Part shown: positions 13,816-22,897 of the stretch, piece by piece
Layout: each line of letters begins with the position of its first letter
Position numbering within the stretch: position 1 is the first letter of the stretch
Assembly (NCBI GenBank): GCA_009782175.1
Contig: WRKR01000037.1
Span: 1 to 32,419, forward strand
Length of the DNA: 32,419 nt
Direction: 5' to 3'
From: Cystobacterineae bacterium
GTDB lineage: Bacteria > Myxococcota > Myxococcia > Myxococcales > Myxococcaceae
Notes under the pieces: generated by a model
What the model was told of the DNA's origin: nothing
Database searches by the model: none
Seen by the model: only the letters and a program-made list of their open reading frames with translations
Translations under genes and position numbers: made by a program

Positions 13816-16679
13816 GCCGCTGTGAGGCTGCGGCATATCAGCTCGTTCAAGTCCGGTGAAAGTTTGGGGGCTTTGGCGAGGCGCTCCAACTGTGCATACA
13901 TGGCCTCTTTCTGGGGGGAAACGTGTTGTTGCCACCTGGCCAATGCGCTGGCGAGGCGGGAGGACATTTGAGGGTTTTTGGCATCCAGGGCCAAAATGTG
14001 TTCTGTCAAAAAGGCATAGGCCTGTGCATCGGCTTTGTGGAAACAGCCGGGGTTTTGGTGGGCGAAGGCGCCCAGCAAGGCGCGTATGCGGTTGGGGTTT
14101 TCAGGGCGAAAGGCCGGGTGCAATATCAGCTGTTGTACATTTTTAAGCGTATCCTCGCGCAGTGAGGTTGCCTGCAGGGAAAACCATTTATTCACCACCA
14201 AATCCTCCTGCTTGTTGCGCTCAAAAAACATCTGCAGGGCCTGCTCCCTTCCCTTCCAGGGGCTTGCCTCAATCAGCCGGAGCGCGGCCAATGTTTCTGT
14301 TAAATTGTCGGCCTTTTGAAAGCGCTCCCATGTCCATGCTTCTGCTTCGGGGTGCTCCCCCAACACGGCATAGCTCAGGCAGGTGTTATAAAAACCACGC
14401 CGCGCCGCCTGTGCGCCGCTAAATTGGAAGGGCTCCCTGCTTGCAAAGGCTTCAACATTTTGGGCCCACAACGGCAAAAGGGCTTGCGCCAATTTTTTTC
14501 GCAAACGCTCCCTCGCTTGGCGCAGGGCCGGGGCATCTATGGGCAACAGTGCAGCACTCAGTGCCAACTCTGAAGGCAAAACCACCAGCAGTTGACGCAT
14601 GGCCAAATCCAAAGTTTCACTCTTCAAAACGCGCTCAAAAGCCCCCCTCAAGGCTTCCCAAAGCTCCGTGGGCACATGCCCTTGCATTTCTGCAAACACG
14701 GCGGCAAAGGCAAGGCGCTCTGTCGCCTCCCAGCGGTTAAACTCATGGGTATCTTTTTGCGCCAAAAAACTGAAGCGCTGCAAATCCTCCCCTTGTACCT
14801 TCAGCAACAGGGGTGCAGAAAACCCGCGCAGTGCTGACAAAACGGGTTTTTGGGGAATGTTGAAAAAACAAAAACTCTGCCTCCACGCTTTCAACTCCAA
14901 AACCCTCTCTGTGGGTGCATGCCTTTCCGGAAATGGCCCCTCCGGGTCATTCAACTGCAAGGGCAACGCTTTGCCTTCTTCGTCCAGCAAGGCCATGCGC
15001 AGGGGAATGTGCAAAGGTTTGGCCTCTCCCTCTCCTCCGGCTTCTTCTTTTGTTGCATGCCCCTCTGTGGTTTTGCCTGTTTCAACATTGCCTGTTTCAA
15101 CATTGTCGGTTTCAACATTGGCTGTTTCAACATTGGCTGTTTCAACATTGTCGGTTTCAACATTGTCTGTTTCAACATTATCGGTTTCAGGCTTTTTTGT
15201 TGAAGCGTGGGCTGCTGTGGCGTTTTCTGTTTTAGCCTTTTGGGTTTTGGCATGGCCTGTTGCCACAGGGTCTTTTTGAGAGGGCAGTTGCTGCTGAAAA
15301 GTCAAAGTGAGGGTTTGTTTTTCTGCATTAAACTGTTCTTCGACCAGGAGCGTGGGCGTCCCTTTTTGGGTATACCAATGCATAAACGAGGAGAGTTTTT
15401 CACCCTTCACCTCTTCCATGGCTGCCAAAAAATCCTCGCATGTGGCGGCTTGTCCGTCGTGGCGTTGCAAATACAGTTTGAGGGCTTTGTCAAAATTTTC
15501 TGGGCCCAGCAACGTTTCAAGCATGCGGACCAGCTCTGCGCCTTTTTGGTAAACCGTTGCCGTATAAAAATTGTTAATTTCGGAATAATGGCTTGGGCGG
15601 ACAGGGTGTGAGAGGGGGCCTGCGTCCTCAGCAAATTGTATGGCCTTGAGGTAGCGCACATCATAAATCCGCTGCTCTGTTTTGGAGTGCATGGCTGCTG
15701 AAAATTCCTGGTCTCTAAAAATGGTCAGCCCTTCTTTGAGGGAAAGCTGAAACCAATCCCTCAGCGTCACGCGGTTGCCTGTCCAGTTGTGGAAAAACTC
15801 GTGTGCAATAACGCTTTCAACCACGCGAAAATCAGCATCGGTGGCAATGTGTTGGTCTGCCAAAATGCATTGCGTGTTAAAAATGTTCAGCCCCTTGTTT
15901 TCCATGGCTCCCATGTTGAAGTCCGCAACCGCAACAACCATATATTGCTCTAAGTCATATTCGAGGCCGAAGCGCTCTTCGTCCCAGCGCAAAGCGCGCT
16001 TGAGTGCGTGCATGGCATAGGAGAGGCGACCCAAGTCTTTGGGGGCGGAGAAAAACCGAAGGGCAATCTGGCGGCCGGAGCGCGTTATAAAAACATCCTC
16101 AAGCACAGCCAGGTTTCCCGCCACCAAAGCAAACAAATAGGTGGGTTTGGGGAAAGGGTCTTCCCAAACGGCCCAATGCCGTCCCTCTGCGTGTCCTTGC
16201 TCAATGAGGTTGCCGTTGGAAAGCAGCACCGGAAACTGCAGGGCATCGGCAACCAGGGTTACTTTAAAACGCGAAAGCACATCAGGCCTATCCAGGGAAA
16301 ACATTATACGCCTAAAACCCTGGGCTTCGCATTGTGTTAACAGGCAGCCATTGGAGGCATAGAGTCCTTCAAGCGCCGTATTTTTTTTGGGGCAAAGCCG
16401 GGTTGTCATTTCCAACACAAAGAGGTCGGCAAGCGGACGCGTGAGGGAGAGTTTGTCTTTTTCCAGGAGAAAGGCCTCTTCTCCCAGTTTTTGTCCGTTA
16501 TAGCGCAGCTCCCTCAACTCCAAATGTTCCCCATGGAAAACCAGCGGCCCAGGGCCTGCGCGCTCCATGTGGAAGCGCGCGTGCACCCAGGTTTCTTCAA
16601 GGCCCAACTCAAAGCGCAACTCTATGTTGGGAATTTTCCAGCTGGAGGGGCAATAGTCCTTCAAATAAACGGCTTGCAT
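13812..16679 (-). CDS. pepN: Aminopeptidase N, M1 family, with a repeat insert
   Basis: A 955-residue zinc metallo-aminopeptidase that removes N-terminal residues from peptides in the cytosol. The exopeptidase motif GAMEN is at 257-261. The zinc site is HEFFH (293-297) with E316, the correct 18 residues further on (KEG). The order of domains matches E. coli PepN, which is about 870 residues. The extra length is mostly a low-complexity insert at about residues 465-560 containing seven NVET(D/A/G) pentapeptides, before the beta-sandwich domain that opens LHIPLRMALLDEEG. The frame stays open through the insert. No clear ribosome site precedes the ATG. The PilZ gene lies 50 bases upstream on the same strand. 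Confidence 0.96.
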   Translation of the reverse strand: MQAVYLKDYCPSSWKIPNIELRFELGLEETWVHARFHMERAGPGPLVFHGEHLELRELRYNGQKLGEEAFLLEKDKLSLTRPLADLFVLEMTTRLCPKKNTALEGLYASNGCLLTQCEAQGFRRIMFSLDRPDVLSRFKVTLVADALQFPVLLSNGNLIEQGHAEGRHWAVWEDPFPKPTYLFALVAGNLAVLEDVFITRSGRQIALRFFSAPKDLGRLSYAMHALKRALRWDEERFGLEYDLEQYMVVAVADFNMGAMENKGLNIFNTQCILADQHIATDADFRVVESVIAHEFFHNWTGNRVTLRDWFQLSLKEGLTIFRDQEFSAAMHSKTEQRIYDVRYLKAIQFAEDAGPLSHPVRPSHYSEINNFYTATVYQKGAELVRMLETLLGPENFDKALKLYLQRHDGQAATCEDFLAAMEEVKGEKLSSFMHWYTQKGTPTLLVEEQFNAEKQTLTLTFQQQLPSQKDPVATGHAKTQKAKTENATAAHASTKKPETDNVETDNVETDNVETANVETANVETDNVETGNVETGKTTEGHATKEEAGGEGEAKPLHIPLRMALLDEEGKALPLQLNDPEGPFPERHAPTERVLELKAWRQSFCFFNIPQKPVLSALRGFSAPLLLKVQGEDLQRFSFLAQKDTHEFNRWEATERLAFAAVFAEMQGHVPTELWEALRGAFERVLKSETLDLAMRQLLVVLPSELALSAALLPIDAPALRQARERLRKKLAQALLPLWAQNVEAFASREPFQFSGAQAARRGFYNTCLSYAVLGEHPEAEAWTWERFQKADNLTETLAALRLIEASPWKGREQALQMFFERNKQEDLVVNKWFSLQATSLREDTLKNVQQLILHPAFRPENPNRIRALLGAFAHQNPGCFHKADAQAYAFLTEHILALDAKNPQMSSRLASALARWQQHVSPQKEAMYAQLERLAKAPKLSPDLNELICRSLTAA
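15079..15189. repeat. 15-bp tandem array inside pepN
   Basis: Seven copies of GTTTCAACATTGNCN (plus-strand sense) start at 15079, 15094, 15109, 15124, 15139, 15154 and 15169, with a partial copy at 15184. In pepN they encode NVETD, NVETA and NVETG. Copies differ at only a few positions, so the expansion looks recent. Confidence 0.9.
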
Positions 16680-16729
16680 AATGCTTTAGGCTGCAAATGT
16701 TTCTCTGCTCATGCAAGCAATATGCGCTT

Positions 16730-17113
16730 TTATTTTCTCTTGTCGGCTTCTTCGTCTTCGAGAATTGGCTCAAGCAGCTCCATCTCCTTGGGGCTTATAT
16801 CCACAAAGCACAAACCCATTTCCCATTTGGGGCCCTTGTGGGTATCCTCTTCATGGGTTTGCTCCTCATGGTTTTCTCCTTCATAGGTTGAAAGCCAAAC
16901 CACTTTGGCCGGCAGAGACAAAAAGGTCTGGTCAGGCAACAGCAGCTCCAAGTCCATGCGTTGTCCAACCTCATATTTCTCATCTGAAAGTACGCGAATG
17001 CCACCGCGGCTGATGTTTCTGGTTTTATAGCGCAGCGAGCTGAGAGGGCCCGTAGCCCTACAAAAAATGGGGGCCTGCACGCGCCTAAATTTTCTTCTTT
17101 CGTGAATGCACAT
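16730..17113 (-). CDS. PilZ-domain protein (c-di-GMP receptor)
   Basis: A 127-residue single PilZ domain. The c-di-GMP binding motif RxxxR appears as RRKFRR at residues 6-11, and the second motif (D/N)xSxxG is NISRGG near residue 35. The beta-strand GLCFVDIS closes the barrel. A Glu/His-rich insert (HEEQTHEEDTHKG) is made of two 18-bp near-repeats. PilZ proteins pass the second messenger to motility or polysaccharide systems; several genes in this window are of those kinds, but no direct partner can be named. AAGGG stands about five bases before the ATG. pepN follows on the same strand after 50 bases. Confidence 0.88.
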   Translation of the reverse strand: MCIHERRKFRRVQAPIFCRATGPLSSLRYKTRNISRGGIRVLSDEKYEVGQRMDLELLLPDQTFLSLPAKVVWLSTYEGENHEEQTHEEDTHKGPKWEMGLCFVDISPKEMELLEPILEDEEADKRK

Positions 17114-17820
17114 AGAAACCCTTGGGGCTCTCCTTTTTCAACTCAGCCTTTTTGGGGTTTAGCTTTTTAGGCTGGTCTTTTTTTGCGGGGTCTTTTTTGG
17201 GTGAAGACCGCTTTTAAGTTCCAGACTGGTTTCAATGGAGACAAGCCAAAGTTTGCTTGCACTCCGCTCCATGAAGGAAAAAAGCGCGCTTTTCTTCCCT
17301 CTCTCTCCGCTTGAGACAAGCCAAAGCTCGCCTGCACTCCGCTCCATGAAGGAAGAAAAAACATGCTTTTTCTTCCTTCTCTCTCTCCGCTCCGCTTGGA
17401 CATGAGCTCAATGGGGGCGAGGATTCCGTGAGGGGAGTGCACCCAAGTGCCCTCCCTTCGCGAAACCGGAGCCCAATGAAGAGACCATGTCAAAGTGAAA
17501 CCGGTCTAGTCTTTTTTTAACCTGCTCCTTGGCGAAATGCTTCTCAATTTGAGCATTTCCAACAGAGCTTCCTCTGGGAGTATTGGGTTTCGTATTTCAA
17601 AATGCCTGTGGCCTCGTCGCGGGAGAGGGCCTCAAAACAAAGGGCCCCAACCGGGGCCAAAGCAAGGGGGGCAAAATGCTAATGCAAAGTGCTCCCATGC
17701 TTCCAGCTCTTTTTTATTTGGGTATGTCGTTTTCGTGTCCTTTCTCACAACTTTTAAAACCTCGTGCATTTTTTTGGTGTTTTGCCACACAAAACAGCAC
17801 GCTTGAGTTAAGCAAGAGGT
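17114..17820. other. 707-bp intergenic region with a structured repeat and hairpins
   Basis: No gene is convincing here. The left half holds the repeat at 17221-17509. To the right are a hairpin GAAATGCT/AGCATTTC (17534-17541 with 17552-17559) and GGCCCC-AACC-GGGGCC (17643-17658), neither followed by a T-run. The AT-rich last 120 bases should hold the carboxylase promoter; I cannot place it exactly. Confidence 0.6.
17221..17509. repeat. Structured dispersed repeat, copy 1
   Basis: The right end (17486-17509) is CATGTCAAAGTGAAACCGG plus TCTAG, and its complement matches 32176-32199 at 23 of 24 positions. The left end (17221 on, CCAGACTGGTTTCA) is a decayed inverted copy. Inside, a 75-bp module starting GAGACAAGCCAAAG is repeated at 17238 and 17313. 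Each module ends in an A/T-armed hairpin; the second has a 12-bp stem (17349-17360 with 17367-17378). After it come CTCCGCTCCG and a GTGCACCCAAGTGC near-palindrome, in the same order as in copy 2. No protein is encoded. Confidence 0.75.
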
Positions 17821-19323
17821 ATGTCTCGCATAAAAAAAGTTCTTGTCGCCAACAGAGGTGAAATTGCCATGCGCGTCATGCGCACGTGCCGGGAATTGGG
17901 CATTGCCACGGTGGCAGTTTATTCAGAAGCGGACCGTTCGGCCCTGCACGTTGTGCGCTTGGCCGACCAAGCCTATTGCGTGGGGCCGGCTCCCTCGCGA
18001 GAAAGTTATTTGGTTCAGGAGAAAATAATAGAAGCCGCCCAAAAATCCGGGGCGGATGCCATTCACCCCGGCTATGGCTTCTTGTCAGAAAACCCGGACT
18101 TTGTCCGCGCCGTGGAAAAGGCCGGCATTGTTTTTATCGGCCCTTCCGCACAAGCCATGGAAACCATGGGCAACAAAACGCGCGCGCGCGCGCATATGGT
18201 GAAGGCCGGCGTTCCTGTCGTCCCGGGCTCCACAACGCCTTTTACCTCTTTTGAGGAGGCCAAAGCCTATGCCGACAAAATAGGCTACCCTGTTATGTTG
18301 AAAGCAGCGGGGGGTGGCGGCGGCAAAGGCATGCGCAAGGTGGATGAGGCCAAGGACATTCAATCCGCGTGGACAACGGCCAAAAACGAGGCCATGGGGG
18401 CTTTTGGCAATGACGATGTTTATATTGAAAAATTTGTCGAAGAGCCTCACCACATTGAAATTCAGGTTTTTGGAGACACGCATGGAAACGTCATTCATCT
18501 GAATGAGCGAGAGTGCTCTGCGCAGCGCCGAAACCAAAAAGTTATAGAAGAGTCTCCCTCGCCCATTGTCAGCGCTGAGTTGCGCGCCCAAATGGGTGAG
18601 GTGGCCGTGAAGGCGGCCAAGTCCGTCAATTATGTAGGCGCGGGCACCATTGAGTTTCTCGTCGACAAACACCGGAATTTCTATTTCCTTGAAATGAATA
18701 CGCGCCTTCAGGTTGAGCACCCCGTCACCGAGTTGACGACGGGCGTCGACCTGGTCAATTGGCAAATACGTATTGCCAATGGGGAGAAGCTTCCTTTCTT
18801 TAAACCCCTCTTCCCGCGCGGGCATGCCATTGAGGCTCGCATTTATGCAGAAAACCCCAACAACAACTATATGCCTTCGCCTGGCCGCATTACGTATATG
18901 CGGGTGCCGGGGGGGCATAACGTGCGAAACGACACGGGGGTTTATGCGGGTTATACCGTAACCAACCATTATGATCCGATGGTTTCCAAGCTGTCTGTCT
19001 GGGCTCCCACGAGAGAGGAGGCCATTGCCCGTCTGCAACAAGCCCTCAAGGAATATGTCGTCAAGGGGATTACGACGAACATTCCCTATTTGCTCAACAT
19101 CATCGAGCACGCTGAATTCCGAGGCGGCAACTATGACACGGGTTTCCTCTTGCGGCAGCATGAAGAGCTGGTGACAAAGAAGAGTCCGGAGGATGTGAAG
19201 ACGGCTCTCTTGGCGGCGGCTGTCTATGCCCACCAGAAAAACGAAACCCTTGCCCAGAAATTTGTTCCACCGAGAAAAGAAAAAGGCTTCATTCCGGCCT
19301 GGCGTGCAAGAAGGAGAGCATAA
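17821..19323 (+). CDS. Biotin carboxylase subunit of an acyl-CoA carboxylase
   Basis: A 500-residue ATP-grasp enzyme that carboxylates biotin on a carrier protein using bicarbonate. The N-terminus is typical (KKVLVANRGEIA). The ATP loop GGGGGKGMR is at 164-172, the catalytic segment ERECSAQRRNQKVIEE starts at 229, and EMNTRLQVEHPVTE is at 291-304. It is about 50 residues longer than E. coli AccC, with a basic tail. The carrier gene follows two bases later. With the epimerase in the window, a propionyl-CoA carboxylase is a good guess; acetyl-CoA carboxylase cannot be excluded because no carboxyltransferase gene is present. The ATG has a weak AAGAGG just upstream. Confidence 0.93.
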   Translation: MSRIKKVLVANRGEIAMRVMRTCRELGIATVAVYSEADRSALHVVRLADQAYCVGPAPSRESYLVQEKIIEAAQKSGADAIHPGYGFLSENPDFVRAVEKAGIVFIGPSAQAMETMGNKTRARAHMVKAGVPVVPGSTTPFTSFEEAKAYADKIGYPVMLKAAGGGGGKGMRKVDEAKDIQSAWTTAKNEAMGAFGNDDVYIEKFVEEPHHIEIQVFGDTHGNVIHLNERECSAQRRNQKVIEESPSPIVSAELRAQMGEVAVKAAKSVNYVGAGTIEFLVDKHRNFYFLEMNTRLQVEHPVTELTTGVDLVNWQIRIANGEKLPFFKPLFPRGHAIEARIYAENPNNNYMPSPGRITYMRVPGGHNVRNDTGVYAGYTVTNHYDPMVSKLSVWAPTREEAIARLQQALKEYVVKGITTNIPYLLNIIEHAEFRGGNYDTGFLLRQHEELVTKKSPEDVKTALLAAAVYAHQKNETLAQKFVPPRKEKGFIPAWRARRRA

Positions 19324-19325
19324 CA

Positions 19326-19871
19326 ATGCCTACAAGGACCATGCGCTATATTGCCACAAACAAAAGTGTTAAAAACGCCGAGCCTGTCGCCATTGACGTC
19401 GAAACGCTCGGCAACAACCGCTATGCCATCACCATGGACGGCGAAAAATTTGAGCTTGAGTCCCTGGTGTTGCCCACCTTGCCTCAAGGGGCCGTCTCGC
19501 TCCTCATTAACGGCCACTCCCACTGCATTGACATTACGCAGGCGGATGAAGATGAGCTCGTTCACGTCAACATCAACGGCTTGCCTATACTCGTCGACGT
19601 TGCGGATGAGCGCCGCATGCGCTTGCGCAGCATTGCCCCTGAGCACTCCAAAGAGGGCAAACAAATACTCTGCGCACCCATGCCAGGCAAAATAGTGCGC
19701 CTCCTGGCCGCCATAGGTGACGAGGTTACAGAGGGCCAAGGCCTCATTGTCGTCGAAGCCATGAAAATGGAGAATGAGCTTAAAAGCCCCAAAGATGGAA
19801 AAGTGGTGGAAATTTTCGCCCAAGAAGGCCTGGCCGTAGAAATGAATGCCAAACTGGTGGCCGTCGAATAG
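19326..19871 (+). CDS. Biotin carboxyl carrier protein of the acyl-CoA carboxylase
   Basis: A 181-residue carrier. The C-terminal biotinyl domain has APMPGKIV (117-124) and the biotin-attachment motif EAMKMEN, with K147 as the modified lysine. The first 100 residues form a beta-rich region (NRYAITMDGEKFELE, VSLLINGHSH) like the interdomain piece between BC and BCCP in fused propionyl-CoA carboxylase alpha subunits, not the Ala/Pro linker of AccB. This supports a split alpha subunit. AAGGAG lies about nine bases before the ATG, inside the end of the carboxylase gene. The GT4 gene converges 41 bases beyond its stop. Confidence 0.92.
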   Translation: MPTRTMRYIATNKSVKNAEPVAIDVETLGNNRYAITMDGEKFELESLVLPTLPQGAVSLLINGHSHCIDITQADEDELVHVNINGLPILVDVADERRMRLRSIAPEHSKEGKQILCAPMPGKIVRLLAAIGDEVTEGQGLIVVEAMKMENELKSPKDGKVVEIFAQEGLAVEMNAKLVAVE

Positions 19872-19912
19872 CTTTGCCAAACGGCTTTTAGCGTCAAATG
19901 GCTTGGGGTGAG

Positions 19913-21094
19913 TTAAGCCCTAAGCCACGCCTCATATGCAGCCAGGAGGGTTTGGCCAATGGCTTGCCAGCCCAGTTTTTCCACAGCCATGTGGAAGGCT
20001 GCTTCGGCCAGCTGTTTTTGCAAGGCTGTGTTTTCGGCCAGGCGAATGCAGGCCTGTGCAAAGCCTTCAGGGGAGTCCTCGAGGAGGGCTGTTTTCTCGT
20101 GCACAAGCCCAATGCCTTCGCAGCCTATGCGTGTGGTTACCAGAGGCCTCTTCATGGCCATGGCTTCAGCAATTTTAAGGCGCGTTCCCCCCCCCATGCG
20201 CAGGGGCACCACATAAATGCTGGCCTCTTCCACATAAGGGCGTATGTCCTCCACCGTACCGGTCACCCTGACGTTTTCGCTTTGGCGCGCAAGCACATGA
20301 GGTGGAGGGTTTTTGCCGACAATGCTGAAGCGTGCCTTGGGGTGTTTTTGCAGAATGCGTGGCCAAATGGAGTCCAAAAACCAGCCTATGCCATCATGGT
20401 TGGGGACATAGGCCATCATCCCCGTAAAAACAAAGTGCAAAGGTTTGGGCTCTGTGGGGGAGGGGCGAAAATATTCCAGGTCCACGCCATTGGGCACCAC
20501 CGCACCGCGCAAGCCGGGAAGGCATTGGGAAAACAGCTCCAAATCCCTCGCGGAGGTGCTCACAATGCCATCATGCGCAAGGCAGGTTTTTAACTCATCG
20601 GCGCGTTGTTTTTTATATTCCGCCCAATAGTGCAGCTTTTTGAGGCCCCATGCAGAGGCCTCATACATGCGCCGGAAGTTGTCCCATTCAACGTTGTGGG
20701 CATCCAACACTTTGAGGGCTTTGGTGTGGAGTTTGAAGGGGCCCAGGTGAGAAAACTCGGTATGCACAACATCAAAGTGCTGCTTGGCAAGCAGGCCATT
20801 GAGGGCCCGCTCATAGCGGGAGTTTGTCACGGACTGCTGAAAAAAGCTGTGCCGCGTAAAGCTGGAATAGAGTTGCCCCAGGCGGCGGTGGCGGTGTTTC
20901 CACGCATAGGGCAGCATATGTATCTCTTTGAGGGGCAAGGCTTCTTGCAAGCGTTGTTTGTCTTCGGCGTTGCCATAGCTCAGCACGCTCACCTCGTGGT
21001 GCAAAGCCACGTGTTTCAGCAGCTGAAACATGCGTATGGCGCCGCCAAAATCCGCAGGCAAAGGAGGGAAAGGCAGTGCAAAGAGGACTTTCAC
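19913..21094 (-). CDS. GT4-type glycosyltransferase
   Basis: A 393-residue GT-B glycosyltransferase, cytosolic or membrane-associated. The N-terminal domain opens MKVLFALPFPPLPADFGG, a loop that binds the acceptor in this fold. PNGVD (201-205) and GGGTRLKIAEAMAM (301-314) are family 4 donor-site motifs, with E310 in the EX7E position. The start is GTG at 21094, which overlaps the stop of the GH44 gene (GTGA, 21091-21094), so the pair is translationally coupled. The sugar is unknown. With the polysaccharide block that diverges from it, a role in building the same polymer is likely. It resembles the sugar transferases linked to exosortase systems, but no exosortase is in view. Confidence 0.9.
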   Translation of the reverse strand: MKVLFALPFPPLPADFGGAIRMFQLLKHVALHHEVSVLSYGNAEDKQRLQEALPLKEIHMLPYAWKHRHRRLGQLYSSFTRHSFFQQSVTNSRYERALNGLLAKQHFDVVHTEFSHLGPFKLHTKALKVLDAHNVEWDNFRRMYEASAWGLKKLHYWAEYKKQRADELKTCLAHDGIVSTSARDLELFSQCLPGLRGAVVPNGVDLEYFRPSPTEPKPLHFVFTGMMAYVPNHDGIGWFLDSIWPRILQKHPKARFSIVGKNPPPHVLARQSENVRVTGTVEDIRPYVEEASIYVVPLRMGGGTRLKIAEAMAMKRPLVTTRIGCEGIGLVHEKTALLEDSPEGFAQACIRLAENTALQKQLAEAAFHMAVEKLGWQAIGQTLLAAYEAWLRA

Positions 21095-22881
21095 TGTTTT
21101 TCTCCACCCACATGCAACTCCACCACGGCCAGGGAAAAAGGTGGCAACCGCAGTGTGCCGCTGGGCTCTGTTTGGGCTTGCACCAGGCCTGCGGCATCAA
21201 AGCGCGTCACAAATTGGCGGCTTTGTTTGACGGCGCCACAGTTTTGGAGCTCCAATGCCAAGCTTTGGGGTTTGGAGGCATTGAGGTTCAGCACCACCAT
21301 GACGAGTTTGTCCTTGGCTGTGTTGGTGGAGACGAAGGCGGACACCTCTTTAGGGGTTGTGCTGGGCAAAAAGTGGTTTAAAAACTGTGCGCCTTTGCCA
21401 TCATAGTTGCGAAAGGCGTGGAAGCCCTGGGCGGCGGCGCTGCCTTTTTTAGGGTAATACCAGGCGAAGGCATAGTCCAAGCCCTCCTGGGCAAAGCGGC
21501 CCAGTGCCTCTGCTTGTGCAAGCCCGCCGGAGGGGTGGTTTTCGGCGCCGAAATTATATTCGCCTATGGAGAGTTTGAGGCCTGGATAATTTTCTGCAAC
21601 CCACTCGCGCATCAGCGGAATCAACCGCATTTTTTCATTCACCCAGGACTCTTCTGTATAGCTGGGATCCCACAGGGAGCGTGTCATGCGCAAGCGCAAG
21701 GCGCTGGTTTGCGCGTCGGTGCCACCCTCTTCACCTATGCCCACCCCTTGGCCCTGGGGGTAGTGGTGCAAATCCAACACATCCAACATGCGCTCTCCGG
21801 TTTTTTGTTGGTGCTCATAGAGTTTTTTCAAATACCAGGGGACGAGGGGCACATTCCCATGGGCACGTCTGTCCGGTGCCAGGCGGGGACCTCCTTCCGC
21901 AATGTCCTTGGCGGACCAGAAGAAGTTGGTCCACCCCCACTCGCAGGGGCCCGCAATAATGGCTTCCGGGTCGGCCTTTCTAATGGCGCGTATGGTGGCA
22001 ATGGTTTTTTCCAGCAAGCCCTCATAGCTGAGGGGCTCAGGGTATACGTCCCGGTGTGTTTGGTTCCACAGGTTAGGCTCATTGTCCAAAAAATAGAGGT
22101 GTACAGAGCGACCATGCCCTTTGGCTTTGTCCTCCTTTATAATGGCCTTCACCCATTCCCCCATCATTTCAGGGGGCGCTGGAATGGAAGTCAACGTGGG
22201 GGACCCAGCCTTCAGGGGTTTTCCATTAAGCCCCATGCCATTGCCAAATTGGGGGTGGTGTGGCTCAAAAGCTTGTTGCTGTGGAAACTGGCTGCGCGGA
22301 AACCCTCCGGAGCTCGTATCTTTGGCTACCCAACCCAACATGGGAATGGTTAAGGCCGTCTGCATCCCCCACTGGCGTTGCTGCTTTAAAAACACATTAT
22401 AGTGCCATTGGGGGTTGCCCGTATAGTTGACATTCCTGAAATACCAGTCAAAAGCCGTGTTCCATGCATTCCCCAGTTTCCAATTAAAACGAGTGCTTAG
22501 GTTTCCACCCCATCGACGTGCCGTCGCCTTCAAATGGTGGGCTGTATCATCACCTGCCCGCTGTGGATCAAAAGCCACCCCATAAATGTTTGGGTTAATG
22601 GGCCTGGGGCTGGCCTGGCAATCCACGGCTATGGAGGTGGTGGCCAGGGGTTTTGCTTCTGCGGCAGTGCTGGGCCATGCAGGGGCAGAAGGCTTTGCAA
22701 AAGTATTTTCGGGGGTCTCTTGCGGAGTGCTTGCAACCTGGGGCTTGCATGCGCAAAATAGCAGGCTGGCACCCAGCATAAGGCCGATGGTGCTTGGGGC
22801 TACCACTGTTTTTTTGAGTGTTTGTTTTCGTTTTTTTGGGTTTGTCATGGAAAAGGTTTTGTTGCTCTCCGTCATCGTCAT
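21091..22881 (-). CDS. GH44-family glycoside hydrolase, lipoprotein
   Basis: A 596-residue exported enzyme. The ATG at 22881 is chosen because AGGA lies five bases upstream; the ATG at 22848 has none. A basic N-region and hydrophobic stretch lead to a lipobox-like LFCAC (Cys45). The catalytic domain has the GH44 start NPNIYGVAF, then RRWGGNLSTRFNW. The likely acid/base is E268 in FLDNEPNLW and the nucleophile E441 in SIGEYNFG. GH44 enzymes cut beta-1,4-glucans and xyloglucan. Here the link to a glycosyltransferase (GTGA overlap) and to a divergent exopolysaccharide block suggests polymer trimming or release during secretion rather than foraging; that is inference. A C-terminal beta-sandwich follows the barrel. 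Confidence 0.88.
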   Translation of the reverse strand: MTMTESNKTFSMTNPKKRKQTLKKTVVAPSTIGLMLGASLLFCACKPQVASTPQETPENTFAKPSAPAWPSTAAEAKPLATTSIAVDCQASPRPINPNIYGVAFDPQRAGDDTAHHLKATARRWGGNLSTRFNWKLGNAWNTAFDWYFRNVNYTGNPQWHYNVFLKQQRQWGMQTALTIPMLGWVAKDTSSGGFPRSQFPQQQAFEPHHPQFGNGMGLNGKPLKAGSPTLTSIPAPPEMMGEWVKAIIKEDKAKGHGRSVHLYFLDNEPNLWNQTHRDVYPEPLSYEGLLEKTIATIRAIRKADPEAIIAGPCEWGWTNFFWSAKDIAEGGPRLAPDRRAHGNVPLVPWYLKKLYEHQQKTGERMLDVLDLHHYPQGQGVGIGEEGGTDAQTSALRLRMTRSLWDPSYTEESWVNEKMRLIPLMREWVAENYPGLKLSIGEYNFGAENHPSGGLAQAEALGRFAQEGLDYAFAWYYPKKGSAAAQGFHAFRNYDGKGAQFLNHFLPSTTPKEVSAFVSTNTAKDKLVMVVLNLNASKPQSLALELQNCGAVKQSRQFVTRFDAAGLVQAQTEPSGTLRLPPFSLAVVELHVGGEKQ

Positions 22882-22897
22882 GATGATTGTCCTACCG

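Noticed and set aside
17159-17493. Open frames on the minus strand with repeated SAxxLWLVS-type peptides
   Set aside because: The peptide repeats simply reflect the 75-bp DNA duplication in the structured repeat, in two different frames. No start site is convincing.
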